This document shows positions 18,892 through 27,460 of a stretch of DNA of 27,460 nucleotides, in pieces. The DNA lies in assembly GCA_003427395.1 (NCBI GenBank), contig BFEA01000381.1:78782-106241 (forward strand), given 5' to 3'. The notes beneath the pieces were generated by a model. The model was not told where the DNA came from, ran no database searches, and worked only from the letters and a program-made list of their open reading frames with translations. Each line of letters begins with the position of its first letter. Within the stretch, counting starts at the first letter, position 1. The position numbers and the translations under genes were made by a program. This DNA comes from Chara braunii (taxonomy: Eukaryota > Streptophyta > Charophyceae > Charales > Characeae).

Positions 18892-19817
18892 TGCGAGGCC
18901 AAGGCCCCGATGAGCCCCTTATTGGCTCTGCCAGGCAGCACGTGGGCCGCCCTAAGTGAAGGCAGGCTCGACGAGGGCCTGAGGGCCCCTATTTCGGCCA
19001 CCACGCAACTGGAGAAATTCAGGCAGTTGCGCAGCGCCAGTTGGTTGAGAGCACCCAGGCCCAGGCCGCCTGTTTGCATGAATAGAAGACAGGCCCTGGG
19101 CTGGATACAGGATAAGGGCCAAGCACAGGCCGAGGGCAGTTAGGCACAAGTAACCACCACATGCCCCGGGCCTGATTTGTTTGGACTGGGACCCAGCCTA
19201 CCGGATCCTACCGGAAGCTTCTTGGGAAAGGCCCAGCGCAGCAGCAGGCAGGCCACTTCCATATAGCAAAGGGTCTGCCTCCGCATTGGACATTCGGGCA
19301 CTGGCTGCTTTGTGCGCAAGCGCTGCTGCGCTATTGCCTGCCAGGCTCACACGCTCATGGGCGAGCTGGAAGGAGCAGGCAGCCGTAGCCGAGCTGCGCT
19401 GCTGTATGCTGGATGGGCGCATGGTGGTCCTCGCATGCTAGTGGCATCTGTGTGTTGGGGATCGAGGTTGTGAGTGATTCCGAGAGACATACCTGGTGTT
19501 TGAGGCGACGGCATTGTCCGAGATCTGCTCGTACTTCAGGGAGCTGTTCACGTCATCCGTGGCATTGTAGATAGTAGGCTAGATAGGATCTGCCATCTGT
19601 AGTCTGGGCGCCGAGCGCCGGATAGGATATCGACATTGGTTCATTGTTGATAATGATGGGACTATTCACACATTGTCACTTGTGAGCTTTTGCTGTGCTC
19701 TTATTTGGTGGAACTCGTGATGCAATTCTGCTTTTGGTTCGAGGTCACGACTATCTGGTCTTATGTCTATGATGCTGTTTGGGTTTCTGGAATTCGCTAT
19801 TGCTCATCTTCCTTGCA
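18892..19817 (+). repeat. Element D 5' LTR
   Basis: It starts TGCGAGG and ends CTTGCA three bases before the PBS, 926 bp in all. Alignment by eye to 26690-27460 gives about 44 substitutions and one 1-base indel over 770 positions, so about 94% identity. Near the 3' side both copies hold a GGCGC-CGA-GCGCC hairpin (19607-19619). Confidence 0.9.
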
Positions 19818-19820
19818 ATT

Positions 19821-19832
19821 TGGTATCGGAGC
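19821..19832 (+). other. Element D primer-binding site (initiator Met tRNA-like)
   Basis: TGGTATCGGAGC matches TGGTATCAGAGC at 11 of 12 positions, three bases after the LTR. Confidence 0.87.
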
Positions 19833-21069
19833 TGTGGTACGGTGCGCTAATCTGGCGCTTGTCTTCTGCCTAATGCGGTACATGCACGTGGTGTGTGCGG
19901 TGAGCGACCGTGCCGTGGGACGTGTGTAGTGAGGAGGGCGAAGATAGGCGGGCGACCCAGGTGGAGAGGGGTTCGCCAGGAAGGCTAAGTGGTGATTATT
20001 GGGTGTTTCGCAGTGTGATGAGAACTATCCGATGTGTGATTGATGCTGAGGTGGAACGGTGGAATAATGCTGGTTGTGTCGAAGCGGCAACTGGTCATCA
20101 CAGTCATCATCGGTTCATCTGGTGAGATTATCTGTGGTTGGGGGCAGCTATTTTGAGGTACGTTGCACCTAACCTTATCTACCCTCTTCAACACTTCTTA
20201 CCGTGAGGATGTGTGTTCTGTCTTGAGAGTCCTCTCATTGTGAGGAGTCGTGTGCGCTAGTCGTCAGTCTTCACGTGGAGCATCTGGAAGGAGAGGGCGG
20301 TGCTATCTGAAGGGCCCTGGACGAAGCACTGGGTCACGGTCACCATGCCAACCCACCGGGAGTAGAGCACACATGCTTTGCTGCTTTATCTTTGTCGGCT
20401 CGCTGCGCTGTTAGATGAGTTCTGAGGGGCAGGCCAGCCCTATGCAACAACGAGTACCGAACGTCTATAAATAAGTACCGGCAGGGACCTTCCACTGGCT
20501 GTGATCTTCATCTTGTTTGCGACGTTAAATAATTCCTGAGGACTTCGGGGGCCGTCCATATAAACGCCTCTTGATCAGCCAGGGTCGGTGTAAGGCTCGT
20601 TGCACGAGGATAAACATTGTGCAGGGCTGGCCAGCTCAGCAGGACTCGGGTCACAGGGGTGGGCCGTGTGCACACCTTTAGACACACACACTATCTGGAT
20701 TGCTCAGGGACACTGACGCTACGTGACACTTAGGAAGAATTGAGGGAGGGGTAGATTCCAGGTGATAAGTTCGGGTACAATTCCACTCTGCAAACAAACC
20801 TAGCAAATGATTCTATTTTTATTTTGATTAGTTAGATGGACGACCATCGACATCTGACAGACAACATAGTTAGAACTGTTTTCTGTTCATTGTGCTTCTG
20901 TTTGCGAACTAGTCAAAACAGGAATAGTTTCGTTTTTAGGAATCTGACTTACCTGTTGGACCCAAATGTATCCACTCTGACATAGCCACCAAGTCAAATT
21001 GATTTGTGCACTATGTTGTGGTAGGCATCCAGAGTGCGCTAGTGCAGATTGTGTACAGTGTTGTAGCTT
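19833..21069 (+). other. Element D long 5' leader
   Basis: About 1.24 kb lies between PBS and gag, with no recognisable gene. A TATA-like TATAAATA occurs at 20466-20473; its use is unknown. The length is large for a chromovirus leader and may include an insertion or an intron. Confidence 0.6.
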
Positions 21070-23024
21070 ATGAGCGATGAGGAGGTTACACAACCGGACG
21101 ACCGGATCTTGCGATCAGCTAGACGCCCGATAGCCCACGTGGGTGATAGGGTTCTGTTCCGCCAGCTTAGGGAGAGGCAGCAGCAGCAGAGGAGAGCTAG
21201 GGCAGCGGAGACCAGCAAGGCGTTCGCAAGCGAAGCCGCTGTTTCAGCAGCCATGGCAACTTCTGCGCAGCAGAGTTCCCAGGCCAGCAGTTCAGGAGCT
21301 GTAGGGTCAACGGTCGCGCAGACCCAGAGTCAGTCCACTGGCGTCATGGCAAGCCAGCCAATAGTGTTGACCCCCGAGGAGGTCGCCATACAGCGAGCAG
21401 CCCTTCGCGAGGCACAGCTACAGCAGGCATTAGGAGAGATCAAAGCGGAGAAAGAGAAAATAATTAGGCGAAGAGCCAGGATGCAGCGGAGAGAAGTGGA
21501 CGTTAGTGAGTTAGAGCAGATGAACATGACAAATATGCATGATGACGTCAGAACACTAAGGTCAGTCCTGCTACATGTAGTGGTGATGCTGGACCACCAG
21601 ACAACGCTCTTACAGGACATCCAGCAGAGCCTAGCCGTGCTGTTAGGGCGAGTTCATGCGACACCATCACCGTCCGGGCCTGGTGCCTGGCCCGTTGTAC
21701 ATCCTCCTCCTTATGTCCCACCGGTGACTGGGGTATCCCCATATGTTGCTCCAGCATCAGTTCCGACCGCTTCCCCTGGTATGCCGCTAACAGGAGGGTT
21801 CTCAGCAGGTCCTAGTTTGCAGGTTCCTGTACATACAGTGTTCACCCAACCTCCGTCGCAGCCTGCCGTCACTGGGCAGCTTGCTGTCTCGCAGCCTGCA
21901 CAGTCGCAGGGCACACGGCCCCAACAAACGGTAGTGCAGCAGCCTGCTCGCCAAGGTCCACATCCTGGAGTGGGACAGGTGCCGGGACAAACTCAGTGGC
22001 TTCCAAAGACGGCCATCGCCGCTCCCAAGCCCTTCACAGGGGATAAGAGGGGCGAAGACCTCGACACTTGGTTGAGGGCAGTGCCGGTCTATGTGAAGTG
22101 TACACTTACCGTGCCGCACGAGGAAGTGTTTGTGGCTGCCTCCTATCTAGAGGGGAGTGCAGCAAGATGGGTTAAGTGGTTTAGTGCAGCTCCAGGGGTA
22201 CGGACATGACTTTCGCGCTTGGGCGGTCAGCCAGAAATTGGATGACTTCCTCAAGTTGGTGGAAGACAGGTGACATGATCCGCAGGAGGCTCAAAAGGGT
22301 ACTGACGCGATCCTGACACTGCACACGAGGCAATTCAAGTCAGTAAGAGAAGCCACAGACGCAGTTGAGCGTCTGATCTGTGTCCCTGGGGTGCGCTATG
22401 ACCCCCTGGTTCTACTCACCTCGTACCTGAGATGTTTTCCCATGCCTCTCAGGAATCAATTGGGCAGGTGAGGCCAACATCAATATGCACAACTTTCCCT
22501 CGTTTAGCAAGAAGGCCCTAGACCTAGAGGCGAAGATAGGGCATGGACATGACCCACTACGGATGGTAGGAAGAAGACACTGCCTCCCAACTGGAAGGCG
22601 AAGGGACGCATTCTGTTCGTCGACAACGATGGGTCTACCATTGAGTTGGAAGACGACTTTCAGGTGGGAGTAGGTTCAAAGGTAGGCAGCGTAGAAACTT
22701 CAAAGGGTGGAGTAGTCACTGCCGTAACTCAAAAAGGTAAGGGGACCGGTCTAGGAGTCAAGTTGACCCCAATGCTCTTCCTTGGGAGAAAGCGGGTCTC
22801 ACAGAGTAACAGAGGACGTGTGGAGAGACCGGTATACCAGGCAGGCCTGTATTCGTTGTGGTCAATATGGCCATACCCAATACAAGTGCCACAACAAGAA
22901 GGTGACCGAGAAGATCCCGCCTACTATGGGGCAGGCGGTAGGATCGCCCACTCCCGTTGGTAGCAATGTAGCCAGCAGTTCTAGCAGGGCTCCGAGAAAC
23001 ACGTCGGGTCAGTACAAATGGTAG
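21070..23024 (+). pseudogene. Element D Gag
   Basis: The first open frame (21070-22209, 379 residues) has an acidic start MSDEEVTQPDD, a Gln/Ala-rich part, a charged coiled-coil-like segment at about residues 115-170, a Pro-rich linker and the start of the capsid fold (PKPFTGDKRGEDLDTWLRA, then YLEGSAARW). An apparent extra G at 22169-22171 shifts the frame. The capsid continues with GYGHDFRAWAVSQKLDDF, is cut by TGA 22271-22273 and shifts again near 22460, 22555 and 22775. The zinc knuckle CIRCGQYGHTQYKC is complete, near 22848-22890. The frame ends at TAG 23022-23024. It would be the structural and RNA-binding protein of the particle. Confidence 0.87.
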
Positions 23025-25158
23025 TTGTTCCTGCTAGGGTCGAGGTGGTGGATACACCCTCACCATCTCGAGAGATGGCCCAAGCTACTGACTCTGTCGT
23101 CGTCCCGCAAACACATTCGGACCCATCGAGCCTCTGTTCGATGAATGTGTTTGAGTCCTTAGAGGAGCTAGAGGAGGAGTGGTCTAGATCGGACCCGCTA
23201 GCTTCTTAGACGGCATTGGCAAAAGCCCCTAAGGGTGAGATGTTCGTCAGCGAGGTAGTCATCGACAGCCGCAAGGCAGGGGCCTATTATGACACTTGCT
23301 CGACTAGGAACTTCATCAGTCGCGCGTGCGTTGAGAGGCTGCGCTTACAGGGGCACGTGCAGTGCCTGAGTCGACATGTGGAGTCGACCTGTGCCAACAA
23401 ACAGCGCATGGTAGTTAATGACTACCTTCAGAATGTCGAGTGTTGTTTCCCGTACGCGGGAGGGGAATTGAGACATCATGTTTAGTTCCTAGTGAGCGAT
23501 GATCTCCCTATGGATATCCTGTTAGGTATGTACTATCTCTCCGTGGCACAGCCCCAGTTTGACTCGGACCGAAAAGTGGTCAAGCACACTTTGCCAGGTG
23601 GGGGGCCCGCCAGATTACGTAAGTTTAAGGCTAGTAGTCTGATCGAGTCCTACGGATGCATGTGTGAGGCCACGTTTTATAATTATTATAAGCAAAATCC
23701 GGAGGAGGGTATGTATCTAGTTTATGTCTCTGCAGCAGGCGAGCCGATGAAAATGTCGCCGGAGATAGAGGGAGTGGTTGCTAAGTACCCTGATCTGTTT
23801 GAGGAGCCTACACGGGTTGTTGAGAGGGAGGTCGTCCACGCGATAGAGATTATCCCAGAGTCGCCCATCCCGAAGGGTAGGATCTATCGGATGTCTCCAG
23901 GCGAGCTTGACGAGCTTCGCCGCCAACTCAAGGAACTCGTAGAGAAGGGGTGGATCCGGCCGAGTGTCTCTCCTTATGGTTTGCCAGTCCTATTCGTACC
24001 AAAGAAGGGGGGCACTTTGAGGATGTGCATTGACTATAGGGGCCTCAATGCCATCACTGTCAAAAACCGAGATCCCCTACCGCGCATCGACGACTTGTTA
24101 GATCGAGTGCACGGGTGCCGGTACTTCAGTAAGATAAATCTGAAGTCCGGGTACCATCAGATTGCAATCCGGCCTGAGGATCAACCAAAAACCGCATTTC
24201 AGACCAGGTACGGTCTGTACGAGTTTGTGGTGATGCCTTTCGGCCTTTGCAATATTCCTGGCACATTTCAGCACGCGATGAATCGGATCTTTCATGACTA
24301 CTTGGACAAGTTTGTCATCGTGTACCTCGATGACATACTTATCTTTAGGACTGTCGAGGAGCATGTTGCGCACTTAGATAAAGTCCTTAGTCTCCTTCGA
24401 CAGCACAAGTTCAAGATCAACGGGGAGAAATGTGAGTTTGGCCGCACCCGTATTTTGTATTTGGGTCATGAGATTTCCGCGGAGGGGTTGAAGCCCGATG
24501 ACGCGAAGGTGGCCAGCATTCGTGATTGGCCACGTCCTCAGTATGTGACTGAGATGACATCTTTCTTACGGATGGCAAGCTACTACCGCACTTTCGTTAA
24601 GAATTATAGCATAGTGGCCGCCCCTTTGACCGATTTGACGCGCCTTGACACCCCATGGGAGTGGACAGACGAGTGCGAGGCTGCTTTCAGACATTTGAAG
24701 CATGCGTTGACGCACTACGAGGTCTTGAAGCTACCTGATCTTGACAAGCCATTCGTAGTAACCACGGATGCCAGCCAATATGGCATTGGCGCCGTGCTTG
24801 CGCAGCAGGAGGGGCCAAAGTTGAGGCCAGTCGAGTACATGTCTAAGAAGATGTCGTCTCAGAAGTTGGCCAAGTCCATGTATGAGAAGGAACTCTATTT
24901 GGTTTACAAGGCTCTGACCCATTGGAGGCACTATCTCCTTGGGAGGTTCTTCATCCCCAGGACTGATCATCAGACTCTGAGATGGATGAGAACTCAGTCG
25001 GTGCTCTCTGACGCTCTGAAGTGTTGGATCGAAGTCATTGAGCAGTATGACTTTGACCCGCAGTACATGAAAGGGGAGTACAACAAGGTTGCTGATGCCT
25101 TATCGCGTAGACCTGATTTATCAGGTGCGCTGATTACTGAGTTCGATCTTGCGGACGA
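23018..25158 (+). pseudogene. Element D protease, reverse transcriptase and RNase H
   Basis: This is one frame, -1 relative to the gag end, with TAG at 23207-23209 and 23483-23485. The protease active site reads YYDTCSTRNFIS: the Gly of Asp-Thr-Gly is Cys (TGC 23297-23299); DILLGMYYL is the second block. RT is uninterrupted: GWIRPSVSPYG, LRMCIDYRGLN, FVVMPFGLCNIPGTFQ, VYLDDILIF and LGHEISAEGLK. Motif A is YFSKINLKSG, with Asn (AAT 24137-24139) for the first catalytic Asp. RNase H keeps TTDAS, EKELY, RTDHQ and ADALSRRP. It is therefore well preserved in frame but predicted to be catalytically dead. Confidence 0.93.
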
Positions 25159-26652
25159 TGTAACTCACAGTTCATGTCTGAGATCATACATAGACTTGAG
25201 GCGAAGGACAAGAGAACTTCAACCGAGTTTGAGTTGGTCAGCGGCTTGCTATTTCTCTAGAAGGCAAGGAATGAGCGTTTGTGTGTTCCTAATAGGGAGT
25301 CTTTGCGTAGTTTGTTTTTAGGCGAGTGTCATGATGCCACCGACCATTTTGGCTATAAAAAGACAGCAGCCAATCTGCTGCAACGGTTCTGGTGGCCCAC
25401 GATGATGCGAGATGCTCAGCTATACGTGGAGACTTGTCAGGTCTGTCAGAGGGACAAGCCACGTACTCAGGCACCTCTTGGGCTCCTGAAGCCCCTTCCG
25501 ATTCCGGAAAGGCCTGGTGAGAGCTTGTCCATGGACTTCATGGATACGCTGGTCACCAGAAAGAGCGGCATGAGACACATCTTCGTTATCGCGGATAGAT
25601 TTAGTAAGTACGCTAGGTTAGTTGCCATGCCCGAGACAGCAAAGACCGAGTACGTGATCAGATTGTTCAAAGAGAACTTGGTCAGGGTTTTTGGTCCGCC
25701 TAAGTCCATCGTGAGTGACAAGGATGTCCGATTCACCAGTGAGTTGTGGAAGGCCGCTGCTGCGGAACAGGCAACACAGTTGCAAATGACTTCTGGGAAC
25801 CACCCAGAGGCCAATGGACAAGCTGAGCAACTGAACCACGCTGTACAACACCTGCTGTGGCATTACATCAAGCCCAACCAGGTGGACTGGGATGAGAAAC
25901 TTGCTCTCATCGCCAGCCTGTACAACAACGTTGTGCACAGCGCCACCGGAGTGAGCCCAAACAGCTTACTATTGACCTTTAAGCCTAGACTGCCCTTAGA
26001 TTTTGTCCTTCCTGAGAACCAGCCAACTGCTGCACCACGTACGTTAGAATTTGCTTATCGGTAAGAACAGAAGATGCAGCAGGCAGTAGAACAGATGCAG
26101 AAGGCACAGGCGGCAATGATAGAATTTGAGAATAGACACCGTCGCCCTTCAACATTTCAGGTTGGGGACAGAGTCTGGGTTAAGTCCTCAGAACTGGGAC
26201 AGGAGTATGGGATTTCCCGCAGACTCATGCCTCAGTACTTTGGACCATGGGAGGTCTTAGACATCGCCGGGACTGATCCAAATGGGCCGTCTTATGTAAT
26301 CCGGATCCCTGGTCATCTCCGCACTTACCCTGTCTTTCACGCCTCCAAGCTTGCACCTTTCAAGGAAACAGACCAATTTCCTTCTCGTTGCTCAATGTCG
26401 CCCCCAACCATGGATGGAGAAGTGGATGTCGATGATATTGTCGATCACACGGAGCTGCCAGTTCCAAGACCAACAGGCAGGGGACGTCCTCTGAAACCGA
26501 AGCTGCAATACCGTGTTCGGTTCCGACATCATATTAATCCAAAGGAGGACCGCTGGTTCACCCGGAAGGAACTCATGCAGACTGCTCCTCATATCGTAGC
26601 CCAATACAAGAAGTCTCTGCGGAAAGGAAAGCGCCAGATTATCGAATACTGA
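25159..26652 (+). pseudogene. Element D integrase and chromodomain
   Basis: After a frame change near 25160, with about ten residues apparently lost, one frame runs to the TGA at 26650-26652, broken by TAG 25258-25260 and TAA 26062-26064. The zinc finger is HDATDHFG with CQVC, the spacing between the two His being shorter than in A. The core has the Asp of VIADRFSK, the Asp of IVSDKDVRF and the Glu of NGQAEQLN, so the DDE triad is present. The C-terminus has FQVGDRVWV and GPWEVLD, then a chromodomain ending in DRWFTRKELMQTAPHIV. Integrase inserts element cDNA; the chromodomain targets chromatin. Confidence 0.92.
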
Positions 26653-26678
26653 ACTTCTCAGAGGACTATCGAAGTTAT

Positions 26679-26689
26679 GGAGGAGGGAA
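26679..26689 (+). other. Element D polypurine tract
   Basis: GGAGGAGGGAA directly precedes the TGCGAGG start of the 3' LTR. Confidence 0.87.
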
Positions 26690-27460
26690 TGCGAGGCCAA
26701 GGCCCCGATGAGCCCCTTCTTGGCTCTGACAGGCAGCACGTCGGCCGCCCTAAGTGAAGGTAGGCTCGACGAGGGCCTGAGGGTCCCTATTTCGGCCACC
26801 ACGCAACTGGGGAAAATTCAGGCAATTGCGCAGCGCCAGTTGGTTGAGGGCACCCAGGCCCAGGCCACCTGTTTGCATGAATGGAAGACAGGCCCTGGGC
26901 TGGATACACGATAAGGGCCAAACAAAAGCCGAGGGCAGCTGGGCACAAGTAACCACCACAGGCCCCGGGCCTGATTCGTTTGGACTGGGACCCAGCCTAC
27001 CGGGGCCTACTGGAAGCTTCTTGGGAAAGGCCCAGCGCAGCAGCAGGCAGGCCACTTCCATATAGCAAAGGGCTTGCCTCCACATTGGACATTCGGGCAC
27101 TGGCTGCTTTGTGCGCAAGTGCTGCTGCACTATTGCCTGCCAGGCTCACGCGCTCACGGGCAAGCTGGAAGGAGCAGGCAGCCATAGCCGAGCTGCGCTG
27201 CTGGATGTTGGATGGGCGCATGGTGGTCCTTGGGTGCTAGTGGCATCTGTGTGTTGGGGATCGAGGTTGTGAGTGATTGCAAGAGACATACCTGGTGCTT
27301 AAGGCGACGACATTGTCCGAGATCTGCTAGTACTTCAGGGAGCTGTTGACGTCATCCGTGGCATTGTAGATAGTAGGCTAGATAGGATCTGCCATCTGTA
27401 GTCTGGGCGCCGAGCGCCAGATAGGATATCGACATTGGTTCATTGTTGATGATGATGGGA
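26690..27460 (+). repeat. Element D 3' LTR, cut by window end
   Basis: It matches 18892-19661 of the 5' LTR. About 156 bases of the LTR and the right-hand target-site duplication lie outside the window. Confidence 0.93.

Larger units (their letters stand above)
18892..27460 (+). mobile_element. Element D: nearly complete, inactive Ty3/Gypsy chromovirus
   Basis: The plus-strand order is 5' LTR, PBS, long leader, gag, protease, RT, RNase H, integrase, chromodomain, PPT and 3' LTR, cut by the window end. It is the best preserved element here: RT-RNase H is open over about 540 codons. It still carries five or more frameshifts, at least five nonsense codons and changes at protease and RT active sites. 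It seems to lie within the leader of element C. Confidence 0.95.

Noticed and set aside
21039-21254. Minus-strand frame with a run of Leu and Cys resembling a membrane segment
   Set aside because: It is the antisense of the Gln/Ala-rich part of D Gag, whose sense frame is long and has domain context.

Overview
This window is a eukaryotic repeat block made almost entirely of decayed Ty3/Gypsy LTR retrotransposons of the chromovirus type (a chromodomain follows the integrase). I see no intact host gene, rRNA, CRISPR array or bacterial operon. A streptophyte (land plant or charophyte alga) is the most likely source: the primer-binding sites resemble the plant initiator-Met tRNA 3' end, the elements are plant-type chromoviruses, and long CT/TG microsatellites and assembly N runs are present. 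The Pro/Gag sequences of elements A and C remind me of those in Chara braunii, but that is an impression from memory that I cannot check here.

Layout. Element A (minus strand, 1-7382) runs from the tail of its 3' LTR at the window start through chromodomain, integrase, RNase H/RT, protease and Gag to a PBS and a 1.6-kb 5' LTR. After about 600 bp of unassigned sequence comes element B (minus, about 8002-10690), a 5'-truncated relic with 3' LTR, PPT, integrase C-terminus/chromodomain and part of RT-RNase H. From 10691 to 12960 there is mostly unassigned sequence holding a perfect 78-bp tandem duplication, a candidate tRNA-derived SINE with 12-bp target-site duplications, a (CT)33 tract and a poly(T) tract split by a 20-N gap. 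Element C (minus, 12961-18891) belongs to the same broad family as A and lacks its chromodomain. Element D (plus, 18892 to the window end) appears to have inserted into the 5' leader of C. It has a complete 926-bp 5' LTR, PBS, Gag, Pro-RT-RNase H, integrase-chromodomain, PPT and a 3' LTR cut by the window edge.

How the parts work together. In intact relatives, LTR-driven RNA encodes Gag (particle, RNA-binding zinc knuckle) and Pol (protease, reverse transcriptase, RNase H, integrase), and the chromodomain guides integration to chromatin. Here every element is disabled by stops, frameshifts, deletions or changed catalytic residues: RT motif A Asp to Asn in C and D, YLDD to YLDG in B, integrase core deleted in A, chromodomain deleted in C. 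The short A LTR overlap (91 bp) is identical between the two ends, whereas the D LTRs differ by about 6% in my manual count. I found no evidence of a new functional system. The most noteworthy items are the SINE candidate, the clean chromodomain loss in C, the nested insertion, and A's identical LTR ends beside heavily damaged coding regions.
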